Origin: Desulfovibrio aminophilus
Lineage (GTDB): Bacteria > Desulfobacterota > Desulfovibrionia > Desulfovibrionales > Desulfovibrionaceae
DNA length: 64,000 nt
Assembly (NCBI RefSeq): GCF_023660105.1
Contig: NZ_JAMHGA010000034.1
Coordinates: forward strand, 62,001 to 126,000
Direction: 5' to 3'
This document shows positions 1 through 8,574 of this stretch, piece by piece. The notes under the pieces are model-generated. The model was not told the origin of the DNA. It searched no databases and saw nothing but the letters and a program-made list of their open reading frames with translations. The position numbers were made by a program, and so were the translations under genes. Position 1 is the first letter of the stretch, and the number at the start of each line of letters is the position of its first letter.

Positions 1-580
1 AGCGGCCCCGGGCCGTGACCTCGCGGATGTTGATCTCGGGGTTGAAGTTGGTGGCGAAGTGCTGGCCGTGGTCGCCCGCGTTGCAGTCGATGATGTCCAG
101 GGTGTCCATGCGCCGGAAGTGGTGCTTCCTGGCGTGAGCCGTGAACACGTTGGTCACGCCCGGGTCGAAGCCCGAGCCGAGCAGGGCCATGATCCCGGCC
201 TTCTCGAAGCGCTCCTGGTAGGCCCACTGCCACTTGTACTCGAACTTGGCCACGTCCGGCGGCTCATAGTTGGCGGTGTCCAGGTAGTCCACCCCGGTCT
301 CCAGGCAGGCGTCCATGATGTGCAGATCCTGGTAAGGCAGGGCCACGTTGAGCACGAGCTTGGGCTGGAAGTCCTTGATGAGCGCCACCAGCTCGGGGAC
401 GTCGTCGGCGTCCACCCCGGCGGTGTGGATGGGCCGGGGCAGCTCCCGGGCGATGGCGTCGCACTTGGATTTCGTGCGCGAGGCCAGCAGGATGTCGGAG
501 AAGATCTCCGGGGCCTGGGCGCACTTGTGCGCCACCACGCGGCCCACGCCGCCCGCTCCGATGATGAGCACCTTCGACAT
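1..580 (-). CDS. Carboxynorspermidine dehydrogenase / saccharopine dehydrogenase-like protein (C-terminus outside window)
   Basis: About 193 residues of an NAD(P)-dependent reductase are present; the C-terminal half lies beyond position 1. The N-terminus begins MSKVLIIGAGGVGR, a Rossmann dinucleotide loop at residues 8-13, and continues with saccharopine-dehydrogenase-like segments such as LLGSGFDPGVTNVF. In this family the enzyme condenses a diamine with aspartate semialdehyde to give carboxynorspermidine or carboxyspermidine. The start at 580 is preceded by AAGGAGG at the right spacing. It lies directly downstream of speA on the same strand, which supports the polyamine role over lysine metabolism. 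The exact diamine substrate is inferred, not seen. Confidence 0.85.
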   Translation of the reverse strand, partial: MSKVLIIGAGGVGRVVAHKCAQAPEIFSDILLASRTKSKCDAIARELPRPIHTAGVDADDVPELVALIKDFQPKLVLNVALPYQDLHIMDACLETGVDYLDTANYEPPDVAKFEYKWQWAYQERFEKAGIMALLGSGFDPGVTNVFTAHARKHHFRRMDTLDIIDCNAGDHGQHFATNFNPEINIREVTARGR

Positions 581-610
581 GATGTCCACCTCCTTGGCGC
601 GAAGCGCCGC

Positions 611-629
611 TGCGGGGACCCTCCCCGCA
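611..629 (-). other. Intercistronic hairpin between speA and the dehydrogenase gene
   Basis: An 8-bp perfect GC-rich stem (611-618 with 622-629) encloses a 3-base loop in the 83-base gap between speA and the next gene. No T-tract follows in the direction of transcription, so it is more likely an RNA-stability or partial-attenuation element than a terminator. Confidence 0.4.
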
Positions 630-663
630 TTTCTGGAAAAGCCGGGAACCGGCCCGGCCCGGC

Positions 664-2583
664 TCAGCGTTCGTAATAGGTGTAGCCGCGCAGCCCGTCC
701 TCGAAGGCGCGCATGATCTCGCGGCGTTCGCGGGCGGTGATGCGGCCCTCGCGCACCCCACGCTCGGCGGTCTCCCGGAAGCGCGTGAGCAGGCGCTTGG
801 GATTGAACTCCACGTAGGAGAGCACGTCGGCCACGGTGTCGCCCTCGGCCTCGCGCACGAAGTCGAAGGTTCCGTCCTCGTGGATGCGGATGGAGACCAC
901 GTTCGTGTCGCCGAGCAGGTTGTGCAGGTCGCCCAGGGTCTCCTGGTAGGCTCCGACGAGGAACACGCCGAGGTAATATTCCTCGCTGTCGGCCAGCTCG
1001 TGCACGGGCAGGGCCTTGGCCACGCCGTGGGGGTCGATGAAGCGGTCGACCTTGCCGTCGCAGTCGCAGGTGATGTCGGCCAGGATGGCGCGGCGCGAGG
1101 GCATCTCGTCCAGACGGTGCACCGGCATGATCGGGAAGACGTGGCCGATGGCCCAGGAGTCGGGCACGGACTGGAACACGCTCATGTTGGCATAGTAGAT
1201 GTCCGAGATGGCCTCGTCCAGGTCGTCCAGCTCCGGCGGGGTCTGCTTGAGCTGCTTGAGGAGCACGGCGGCCTTGTTGACCATGTGCCAGAAGATGGTC
1301 TCGGCCAGGGCGCGCTGGCGCAGGCTCACGTGGCCGTGGCGGAAGAGCCCCCGGATCTCGTCGCGGTAGTAGACCGCGTCGTTGAGGCTCTCCTGCACGT
1401 TGCGCACGCTCATGGTGCGGGCCGCGTCGTAGAGGTTCTCGATGAGCGTCGGGGTGTCCCCGGGCAGGGCCTTGGGCAGGGGCTGGGCCTCGAAGCGCGC
1501 GGAGTCCAGGATGTTGAAGAGCAGCACCGAGTAGTAGGCCACCAGGGCGCGGCCGGACTCGGTGATGAGCACCGGGTGCTCCACGCCCTTCTCGTCCATG
1601 GTCTGCATGACCGCCTCGACCACGTCGGCGCAGTATTCGTCCAGGGTGTAGTTGCGGGAGTTGATGAAGTTGGTGTGCGAGCCGTCGTAGTCCACGGCCA
1701 GGCCGCCGCCGAGGTCCAGGTAGCCCATGGCCGCGCCCTCGTCCACCAGGCCGGAATAGACCCGGCTGGCCTCGATGACCGCCGCGCGGATGTCCCGGAT
1801 GTTCGGGATCTGGGAGCCCAGGTGGTAGTGGAGCAGGCGCAGGCAGTGGAGCATGCCCTCGGAACGCAGGCGGTCCACCACCTGGACGATCTGGGCCGTG
1901 TCCAGGCCGAAGATGGAGCGGTCGCCGCCGGAGTCGGTCCAGTGGCCCCCGGCCTTGGCCGCCAGCTTCATGCGCGCGCCGAGCATGGGCTCCACGCCCA
2001 GGGCCCGGGAGCGCTCCAGGATGAGCTCCAGTTCCGAGGGCATCTCCAGGACGAAGAAGATGTTGAAGCCCATCTTGCGGGCGTGCAGGCCCAGGTCGAT
2101 GAACTCCTCGTCCTTGTAGCCGTTGCAGACCAGGCAGGCCTCGGGGTCGCGGAGCATGCCCAGGGCCGCGATGAGTTCGGCCTTGGAGCCCGCCTCCAGG
2201 CCGTGGTGGTGGCGGCCGCCGTGGCGGGTGATCTCCTCGATGACCTGTTCCTGCTGGTTCACCTTGATTGGGAACACGCCCCGGAACACGTTGCGGTAGG
2301 AGAGCCGCTCCATGGCCGTGCGGAAGGCCTCGTGCAGGTGGGAGATCTGGGAGTCCAGGATGTTCTCCACGCGCAGGAGCACGGGCATGTCCAGGCCGCG
2401 TTCACGCAGTCCCTTGATGATGCGGGGAATGGAGACGCGGACCTTCTTGTTGTCCAGGAAGGGGGTGATGACGACGTGGCCCTCGCGGGAGACGTCGAAA
2501 TAACCCGCGCTCCAGTTGCGGATGCTGTAGAGCTCGGCGGATTTTTCCGCGTTCCAGCGCTCCAGGGTGTCCTTCTTGACCAT
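664..2583 (-). CDS. speA: Biosynthetic arginine decarboxylase
   Basis: This 639-residue protein matches the size of SpeA (E. coli about 658). It decarboxylates arginine to agmatine using pyridoxal phosphate, the first step of the agmatine route to putrescine. The PLP lysine is in the motif VFPIKVNQQ (K107), and the C-terminal part keeps family blocks such as CDCDGKVDRF. The open frame extends upstream to 2763, but the ATG at 2583 has GGAGGAG just before it and begins the recognisable family sequence (MVKKDTLERW), so the extension is rejected. It is followed after 83 bases by the carboxynorspermidine dehydrogenase, forming a polyamine operon. Confidence 0.95.
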   Translation of the reverse strand: MVKKDTLERWNAEKSAELYSIRNWSAGYFDVSREGHVVITPFLDNKKVRVSIPRIIKGLRERGLDMPVLLRVENILDSQISHLHEAFRTAMERLSYRNVFRGVFPIKVNQQEQVIEEITRHGGRHHHGLEAGSKAELIAALGMLRDPEACLVCNGYKDEEFIDLGLHARKMGFNIFFVLEMPSELELILERSRALGVEPMLGARMKLAAKAGGHWTDSGGDRSIFGLDTAQIVQVVDRLRSEGMLHCLRLLHYHLGSQIPNIRDIRAAVIEASRVYSGLVDEGAAMGYLDLGGGLAVDYDGSHTNFINSRNYTLDEYCADVVEAVMQTMDEKGVEHPVLITESGRALVAYYSVLLFNILDSARFEAQPLPKALPGDTPTLIENLYDAARTMSVRNVQESLNDAVYYRDEIRGLFRHGHVSLRQRALAETIFWHMVNKAAVLLKQLKQTPPELDDLDEAISDIYYANMSVFQSVPDSWAIGHVFPIMPVHRLDEMPSRRAILADITCDCDGKVDRFIDPHGVAKALPVHELADSEEYYLGVFLVGAYQETLGDLHNLLGDTNVVSIRIHEDGTFDFVREAEGDTVADVLSYVEFNPKRLLTRFRETAERGVREGRITARERREIMRAFEDGLRGYTYYER

Positions 2584-2655
2584 TTCTCCTCCATGCCGGA
2601 CAGGCCCCAAAGGAATGACGCACGGGAAAACCGGGTTACACACGCCGGGGACATG

Positions 2656-2684
2656 CGGATAGGGTTTCCTTCTTGTTTTGTAAA
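2656..2684 (-). promoter_or_regulatory. Candidate sigma-70 promoter for speA
   Basis: On the minus strand TTTACA (2684-2679) is followed after 17 bases by TATCCG (2661-2656), leaving a leader of about 65 bases before the speA start. The -35 is good and the -10 is weak. An imperfect palindrome, GGAACG-TGAG-CGTTCC (2725-2740), lies just upstream of the -35 and might be an operator. Confidence 0.4.
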
Positions 2685-3256
2685 GGAAAAAAATGAGCAT
2701 GTATGCATTTTTTTCACGACGCGCGGAACGTGAGCGTTCCCGCCTCAACGCGGACCGTTTCAAATCCTCTTCAAGACATGATGGTTATGAAATGTTGTAC
2801 ACCGAGACACGGAAAAAAATCGCCTTGAGCGAATCAGAACCAGTGTATTTTATGTCCATATGAAAAGTTAAAGAAGGAGAAAAATACGCATCCTAGCGTC
2901 ATATCGTGCAGAGAGTGAACGCATGATGGACATTGATTGGACGCATGAGGGCGTATCTCCGGTCAGTGGCAATGGTCGAATCTGCTGAAAAAAGGCTATT
3001 TGCTGAAAAAACGTGGCCATTTAAAAGAACATACACCCGTTATTCTTGCACCGTCATCTGGATGTGCGCGCCACGCGGCATGCGCTTCCACCCGGCGCAA
3101 GAATGCGGCGCGCCGATCGGCGGCGGGACTGCGTGGCGATCCGACGCAATGTCCCCTTTGATTGGGGCGCGGCGCTCGCCCGCTGGAACGAATTGCTTTT
3201 ATCGGGGCCTGCGGATAGGAAGGATGCGTTCGCCGCCGACCGCGCAAAGGAATCCC
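2685..3256. other. Long intergenic region between divergent speA and glycan locus
   Basis: This is about 570 bases without a credible gene. The part up to about 3040 is clearly richer in A and T than the flanking genes; the part after 3050 is GC-rich. A weak plus-strand promoter candidate is TTGAGC (2825-2830), 17 bases, TTTTAT (2848-2853). I see no RNA gene or mobile-element end. Confidence 0.5.
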
Positions 3257-5416
3257 ATGCCCGAACTCCCGCGCCGTTTCCGTGATTTTCAGGACTCCCT
3301 CGGCCTGCCCCCGTCCCTGAGGACGGACTGGGCCTGGCTGCTTTTGCTGAGCGTGCTCACCTACGCCTTCGCCTGCTCCGTGCGTCTGGCCGACGTGCCG
3401 GTCTGGCGGCATCCGGCCCTGTCCGTGGGCGGCGAGTTCATCGCGGGCACTCACGACGCCTACGCCTGGCTGGCCGGGGCGCTGGGCGTCGGCGACTTCA
3501 CCGGCTACGCCTTCACCCGCCTGACCCGCTTCCTGCTCTGGCTCACGGGCGCCAAGCCGGGCAACCTGGCCTTCTGGGGCCCGGCCTTCCTGGGGGCCCT
3601 GGCTGCCCCGGTGACGCTCTTCTGGGGCTGGCTTCTGGGCGGCCGTACGGCGGGCGTGGCCGCCGGACTCCTGGGAGCCATCCTGCCGGGCTTCTTCGTG
3701 CGCACCCGCCTGGGCTACTGGGACACGGACCTGTTCACGCTCTTCGGCCCCCTGCTGGCGGCCCTGCTGCTGGCCTGCCTCGTGGGCCTGCGCACGGGCC
3801 GCTTCGGCGACCCCGCCGGGCGTTCCCGGCCCGTGTCGCCGCTTTGGGCCCTGGCCGCCGGAACCCTGGCGCGGTTGGCCGCCCTGCCGCACTCCGACAT
3901 CTTCAGCCTGGACATCCTGGCCTTCGCCCTGGCTGTTCCGCTCCTGCTCGTCTTCTCCCGGGGCGGGGAACGCCGCCAGGGCCTGCGCGACCTGACCGTG
4001 TTCGGCCTGGCCGCCTTCGCGGGCTGGCGTCAGGGCGATCCCGCCTGGCATTACGCCGTGGGCCTGGGACTGGCCGCGCTCCTGGCCTTCGCGGAACGCC
4101 TGCCCTGGCCTTCGGCGCGGCGTCTGGCCGGGAGCGCCTGGACCTGGGGCGTCTGCCTCCTGCTCCTGGGAGCGGGCGTCCACGTCCTGGACCCGGTCTG
4201 GACTTTCCTGGGCAAGGCCGGGGTCTATCTGCACCCCGTGGCCGAGAACGCCCGCGTCGCCGACGGCGGGCCGCTCTGGCCCGGCATCACCCAGAGCATC
4301 CGCGAGGCCAGGACCGTGCCCCTGGATGATCTGCTCTCCCGCCTGAGCGGGTCGCTCCGGGCCTCCTGCCTGGGCCTGGCCGGGTTCGCGGCGGTGCTCG
4401 TGCTGCGGCCCGAGGCGGTTCTCCTGCTGCCCACCCTGGGGCTGGGCCTGTCGAGCTTCTGGCTCGGCAACCGCTTCGGCATGTTCGCCGGACCGGCCGT
4501 GATGCTCGGCCTGGGCGTGGGCGTGGACTTCCTGCTGCGCCGGATCCTGCGCGGACGGCGGCCCGAGGCCTTCCTGGCCCTGGTGGGACAGGGGCTTCTG
4601 GCGGCGGTCCTGGCCCTGCCCCTGGGCGACATGTACCGGGGCCTGCCCGCCACGCCGGTGCTGGATCGGGTGCATGCCGAGACCCTCCAGAACCTCCGGC
4701 TCGCGGCTCCGCCGGACGCCCGGATCTGGACCTGGTGGGACTTCGGCTACGCCACGCAGTATTACGCCCAGCGGATGACCCCCACGGACGGCGGCCGCCA
4801 CGCGGGCCGGGACATCTTCCCCCTGGCCCTGGCCCTGACCACGCCCGACGCCCGGCAGGCCGCGGCCATGATTCGTTTCGCGGCCGCGCACGGCGACGAC
4901 CCGGCCTCGGAGTGGGACCGCCTGCCCGCCGCCGAGACCGAGGACGCCATCCGGGGCCTGGGCCGCGCCGACTCCGGCCCGTGGACCGGACCGCGCCAGT
5001 ATCTCGTCGTCACCTGGGAGAACCTCGAACTGGCCTGGTGGATCACCTTCTACGGCGGCTGGGACGTGGTCCACGGCGAGGGCCGGGGGCTGCGGGCCAA
5101 GCGGCTGGCCGAGGACTTCCGCCTGGACCGCGACAACGGCACCCTGACCCCGGAGAACGCCTCCTTCCCCATCGCCCTGGGCGGTCTGGACGTGCTCTCG
5201 TCCGAGGGCTCGGAGCGCAAGGACTTCGGCCGGGAGAACGCCCCCCGCCTGCTCCTCAACCCGGACCGCGAGGACGCCTTCCTGGTGGACGCCGCCCTGG
5301 CCCGGAGCATGCTCGTGCGCCTGCTCCTGGACGACCCGGCGGCCCCGGACATCGCCGCCTCGTTCCATCTTGTCCTGGACTCCTTCCCGCACGTGCGGGT
5401 CTACGAGGTCCGCTGA
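3257..5416 (+). CDS. pglB: PglB/STT3-family oligosaccharyltransferase
   Basis: This is a 719-residue polytopic membrane protein, close to the roughly 713 residues of Campylobacter PglB (family GT66). It is predicted to move a lipid-linked glycan onto asparagine of periplasmic proteins. The hallmarks are visible: an acidic first loop THDAYAW (D67), the DxD-like element GYWDTD (D156, D158) and the sequon-binding WWDFG motif (W493-W494-D495) followed by a PglB-like TPTDGGRHAG stretch. Many hydrophobic segments occupy residues 25-560 with a soluble C-terminal domain after that. The start at 3257 is chosen because AAAGG precedes it; an upstream extension lacks family character. It heads a run of glycan genes that share overlapping starts. 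Confidence 0.88.
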   Translation: MPELPRRFRDFQDSLGLPPSLRTDWAWLLLLSVLTYAFACSVRLADVPVWRHPALSVGGEFIAGTHDAYAWLAGALGVGDFTGYAFTRLTRFLLWLTGAKPGNLAFWGPAFLGALAAPVTLFWGWLLGGRTAGVAAGLLGAILPGFFVRTRLGYWDTDLFTLFGPLLAALLLACLVGLRTGRFGDPAGRSRPVSPLWALAAGTLARLAALPHSDIFSLDILAFALAVPLLLVFSRGGERRQGLRDLTVFGLAAFAGWRQGDPAWHYAVGLGLAALLAFAERLPWPSARRLAGSAWTWGVCLLLLGAGVHVLDPVWTFLGKAGVYLHPVAENARVADGGPLWPGITQSIREARTVPLDDLLSRLSGSLRASCLGLAGFAAVLVLRPEAVLLLPTLGLGLSSFWLGNRFGMFAGPAVMLGLGVGVDFLLRRILRGRRPEAFLALVGQGLLAAVLALPLGDMYRGLPATPVLDRVHAETLQNLRLAAPPDARIWTWWDFGYATQYYAQRMTPTDGGRHAGRDIFPLALALTTPDARQAAAMIRFAAAHGDDPASEWDRLPAAETEDAIRGLGRADSGPWTGPRQYLVVTWENLELAWWITFYGGWDVVHGEGRGLRAKRLAEDFRLDRDNGTLTPENASFPIALGGLDVLSSEGSERKDFGRENAPRLLLNPDREDAFLVDAALARSMLVRLLLDDPAAPDIAASFHLVLDSFPHVRVYEVR

Positions 5417-5462
5417 CCGGCCGCGACTTGCTTTGCCCGGGGTTTTCCGTAGAAGAACGGTC

Positions 5463-6773
5463 ATGCCGGTTCCATCGCCCGTCGCGGAGACGCGACGCCA
5501 CTTCGCCCTGGCCGCCCTGGCGGGCTGCAACCTCCTGGCCGGGTTCCTCTGGCAGGCGGTGATCTACGCCCGCGTGGGGCCCGGAGCGTCCACCGACGCC
5601 CTGGTGGCGGCCGCCGTGGCTCCCCAGGCCTTCACCGGCATGGTCGGGGTGGCCCTGACCAGCGTGCTCATCCCGCTCTTCGCGGGCGAGGAACGCTCCG
5701 GCCAGAACGCCGACGGCCGCCGCTGCCACCTCCAGGTCGGCCTGCTCGGCCTCGCGGCGGCCCTGGCGCTCTGCCTCGCGGCCCCCTGGTGGACCGGCCT
5801 GCTGTTTCCGGGCTTCGACCCCGACACGGCCCGGCTCTGCGCCGGACTGGCCCGCATCCAGGCCTTCTGCGTCCCATTCCAACTGGCCACCGTGATTCTC
5901 TCGGCCCTGCTCTATGCCCGCGACCGCTACGTCCTGGTGGAGGCGGCGGCCCTGGCCGCCAGCGTGCCGGGGCTGGCGCTTCTCTACCTGCTCCTGCCGG
6001 GTCGGGGCGTGGAGGCGGCGGCCTGGCTCGGCGCGGCGCGCGCGGCCGTGGTTTGGGCGGCGCTCCTGCCCGCCCTGGGCCGCGCCGACGGGGCTCCCCG
6101 CCAGGGACTGACCGGGCTGATCTGGCGGCGCGCGCGGCCGGTCCTGGCCAACACCGCCTACGCCAAGGCCGACGTGTTCGTGGACCGCTCCCTGCTGTCC
6201 ATGAGCGCCGGGGGCCATCTTTCGCTCTACGACCTGGCCCAGCAGATGGCGGGCACGGGCGCGAGCCTCCTGGGCAAGGTCTGGGGGGCCACGGCCGTGG
6301 CCGGTCTGGCGGCCCGGGCCAAGGCGGGCGACGCGGCCGGATTCCTGCGCCTCTATCGGCGGCGGCTGGCGCTGCTGCTGGCCCTTTCCGGGCTGGCCTA
6401 TCTCCTGCTCCTGGCTGTGGGCCAGCCCCTGCTCGGCCTGCTGGCCGGGCGCGGCCGCCTCACCGGCACGGACATGCACACGCTTTGGACCTTCCTGGTC
6501 CTGCTGGGAGGGGTGCTCGTCTTCGGCTGCGCCGGAGTGGTCACGGCCGGGGCCTTCTTCGCCTTGGGCGACACGCGCACCCCGAGCCTCACGGCGGCCG
6601 CCGCCTTCACCCTGTTCATGGTCGGCAAGGTCGCGCTGTTCCCCGTGTTCGGGGTGGCCGGGGTCTGCGTGGCGGCCAGCGCCTGTTCCCTGGCCTGCGC
6701 CCTGGCCCAGCATCTCCTCTTCCGGCGGCGTCTGCGCCGGGGGCTCGCCATCGGAATGGGGGGCGCGGCATGA
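5463..6773 (+). CDS. MurJ/MviN-like lipid-linked glycan flippase
   Basis: This 436-residue protein is almost entirely hydrophobic, with about 12-14 predicted membrane helices, and has the layout of the MOP superfamily MurJ/MviN branch (early segments AALAGCNLLAGFLWQ and LTSVLIPLFAGEE). These proteins flip undecaprenyl-linked saccharides across the inner membrane. Its position between the oligosaccharyltransferase and a glycosyltransferase suggests that it exports the glycan used by the PglB-like enzyme, a job done in Campylobacter by the ABC flippase PglK. It is shorter than typical MurJ (about 510 residues), so a dedicated glycan flippase is more likely than the housekeeping lipid II flippase. 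The stop overlaps the next start (ATGA). Confidence 0.8.
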   Translation: MPVPSPVAETRRHFALAALAGCNLLAGFLWQAVIYARVGPGASTDALVAAAVAPQAFTGMVGVALTSVLIPLFAGEERSGQNADGRRCHLQVGLLGLAAALALCLAAPWWTGLLFPGFDPDTARLCAGLARIQAFCVPFQLATVILSALLYARDRYVLVEAAALAASVPGLALLYLLLPGRGVEAAAWLGAARAAVVWAALLPALGRADGAPRQGLTGLIWRRARPVLANTAYAKADVFVDRSLLSMSAGGHLSLYDLAQQMAGTGASLLGKVWGATAVAGLAARAKAGDAAGFLRLYRRRLALLLALSGLAYLLLLAVGQPLLGLLAGRGRLTGTDMHTLWTFLVLLGGVLVFGCAGVVTAGAFFALGDTRTPSLTAAAAFTLFMVGKVALFPVFGVAGVCVAASACSLACALAQHLLFRRRLRRGLAIGMGGAA

Positions 6774-7864
6774 GGATCTGCTGCGTCATTCATTCCCTGG
6801 CCCGGAGCGGAGGGGCCGAGAAGATCATGGCCTGGCTGGCCGAGGGGCTGGCCGGACGGGGGCACGAAGTCACGCTCCTGACCCTGGCCGCGCCCGGGGA
6901 GGAGGCTTGGCTCCAGCCCAAGCCGTCGGTGCGTGTCCTGTCCCTGGGCCTCGCCTCGGCGTCTCCCAACGTTCTGGCCGCGACCCTCGCCACCATCCGC
7001 CGGGTCCGGGTCCTGCGCGCGGCCATTCTGGCCCAGGCCCCGGACGCGGTCCTGTCCTTCATGGACCGGGTCAATGTCCTGACCCTGCTGGCCGTGGCGG
7101 GCCGCCTGCCCGTGGTCGCGGCCGAGCGGACCGATCCCGGCGTCCATCGCCCCGGCCGGGTCTGGTCCGCGCTGCGCCGCCTGACCTTTTCCCGGGCCCG
7201 GGCCGTGGCGGTGCAGACCCCGGCGGCGCGGGACGGGTTCCCGGCCGCCGTGCGCGGCCGCTGCCGGGTCATCGCCAATCCCGTCTTCCCCCCCGCGCCC
7301 GGAGGGGCGGCCTGGACGCCCGGCGGGCCGCTCATCGCGGGCCTCGGCAGGCTGGAGCGGGAGAAGGGCTTCGACGTGCTGCTGCGGGCCTTCGCCCTGT
7401 CGGCCCCGGAGCGTCCGGACTGGCGGCTGGCGGTGTACGGTGATGGTTCCGAGCGGGCGAATCTGGAGCGGCTGCGCGACGACCTGGGCCTGTCGGAGCG
7501 GGTCTTTTTCCCCGGCTTCACGGACGCGCCCCAGACCGTGCTGCGGGAGGCGGACGTCTTTGTCCTGCCCTCGCGCTACGAGGGCTTTCCCAACGCCCTG
7601 GCCGAGGCCCTGGCCCAGGGCGTGGCCTCCTTGGCCACGGCAACCGCCGGGAGCGCGGCGATCGTCCGCCACGGCCGGGACGGCCTGCTGGTTCCGCCCG
7701 GAGACGAACGGGCCCTGGCCCGGGAGCTGGCCCGGCTCATGGATGACGGCGCGTTGCGGGCGCGGTTGGCCGGAAACGGGCCCGGGGTCCTGGAGCGCTT
7801 CACCCCGGAGGACGTGCTCGATCAATGGGAACAACTCCTGTCCGCCGCGCGCGGGCAGGGATGA
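6770..7864 (+). CDS. GT4-family glycosyltransferase
   Basis: A 364-residue two-domain GT-B enzyme. The N-terminal acceptor domain starts MRICCVIHSLARSGGAEK, and the C-terminal donor domain has LIAGLGRLEREKGFDVLL and the nucleotide-sugar motif PSRYEGFPNALAEALAQG, typical of GT4 retaining glycosyltransferases such as PglA, PglJ and PglH. It probably adds a hexose or HexNAc to the lipid-linked glycan on the cytoplasmic face. The ATG overlaps the flippase stop, and its own stop touches the next gene, so translational coupling is likely. Sugar specificity cannot be read from sequence. Confidence 0.88.
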   Translation: MRICCVIHSLARSGGAEKIMAWLAEGLAGRGHEVTLLTLAAPGEEAWLQPKPSVRVLSLGLASASPNVLAATLATIRRVRVLRAAILAQAPDAVLSFMDRVNVLTLLAVAGRLPVVAAERTDPGVHRPGRVWSALRRLTFSRARAVAVQTPAARDGFPAAVRGRCRVIANPVFPPAPGGAAWTPGGPLIAGLGRLEREKGFDVLLRAFALSAPERPDWRLAVYGDGSERANLERLRDDLGLSERVFFPGFTDAPQTVLREADVFVLPSRYEGFPNALAEALAQGVASLATATAGSAAIVRHGRDGLLVPPGDERALARELARLMDDGALRARLAGNGPGVLERFTPEDVLDQWEQLLSAARGQG

Positions 7865-7875
7865 GGGGAGACGGG

Positions 7876-8574
7876 ATGAGCGGCGGGAATGACCTGCGTT
7901 TCGGTTTCGGCGCGAACTGGCGGGCCTTCCTCGCCACCCTGGACGAGGACCGCATGGCCGTCGCGCGGGACTCCATCCGGGAGCTGCGCGGTCGCTTCTT
8001 CCCGGACGACCCGGACTGGGACATCCGCCAGGGCTCGGCCCTGGACCAAGAGTTCCTGGGCGGCCTGGGCCGGTTCGACCTGGTCTATTCCTGGGGCGTG
8101 CTGCACCACACCGGGGACATGTGGCGGGCCCTGGCCCAGATGCCGCCGCTGCTCGCGGAGCGGGGCCTGCTCGTCGTCTCCCTGTACAACGAGTGCGGCT
8201 TGAGCAGCCGCGTCTGGCGGCGGATCAAGCGGCTCTACTGCCGGTCTCCGAAGCCCGTGCGCTGGATGATTCTGCTGGGCGCGGTGGGATGTTGCGAGAC
8301 TGTCTCCGCCGCGTTTCGGTTGGCGCGCGGGCAGAACCCCCTGCCGTTCAAGCGCTGGCGCGAGTACCGTCGCAACCGGGGCATGAGCAAATGGCACGAC
8401 TGGGTGGACTGGGTGGGCGGCTATCCCTTTGAGACGGCCCTGCCCGGCGAGGTGGTGGAGTTCTACCGCCGCCTGGGGTTGCGCCTGGAGCGCCTGAAGA
8501 CCCCGGGGCCGGGCCACTGCTGCAACGAATACGTGTTCGTCCGCCGCGAGGGCGCACCGCCGTGTGCGGCATAG
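7876..8574 (+). CDS. Class I SAM-methyltransferase homologue lacking the SAM-binding motif I
   Basis: This 232-residue protein belongs to a family of class I methyltransferases found in glycan clusters, recognisable from an N-terminal FGFGANWRAFLATLDEDR block, DLVYSWGVLHHTGDMWRAL and a C-terminal DWVGGYPFE region. In relatives the first block is followed by a glycine-rich loop of the LDIGSGSGLFSL type; here residue 34 runs directly into RELRGRFFPDD, which normally lies after that loop. About 45 residues therefore appear to be missing in frame. The start at 7876 has GGGGAG upstream; ATG 7861, overlapping the previous stop, is an alternative. The protein is probably catalytically dead or altered. 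Confidence 0.7.
   Translation: MSGGNDLRFGFGANWRAFLATLDEDRMAVARDSIRELRGRFFPDDPDWDIRQGSALDQEFLGGLGRFDLVYSWGVLHHTGDMWRALAQMPPLLAERGLLVVSLYNECGLSSRVWRRIKRLYCRSPKPVRWMILLGAVGCCETVSAAFRLARGQNPLPFKRWREYRRNRGMSKWHDWVDWVGGYPFETALPGEVVEFYRRLGLRLERLKTPGPGHCCNEYVFVRREGAPPCAA

Noticed and set aside
880-2733. Long plus-strand frame opposite speA
   Set aside because: Antisense shadow of a certain gene with low-complexity translation and no ribosome site.
2584-2763. N-terminal extension of SpeA
   Set aside because: The ATG at 2583 has a strong ribosome site and begins the family sequence; the extension is Arg/Lys-rich intergenic sequence that includes the candidate promoter.
3042-3104. Inverted repeat ATTCTTGC ... 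GCAAGAAT
   Set aside because: Only 8 bases with a 47-base spacing; expected by chance in a window this long.
2933-3256. Upstream extension of the oligosaccharyltransferase
   Set aside because: No family similarity, no ribosome site at its start, and base composition of a non-coding spacer.
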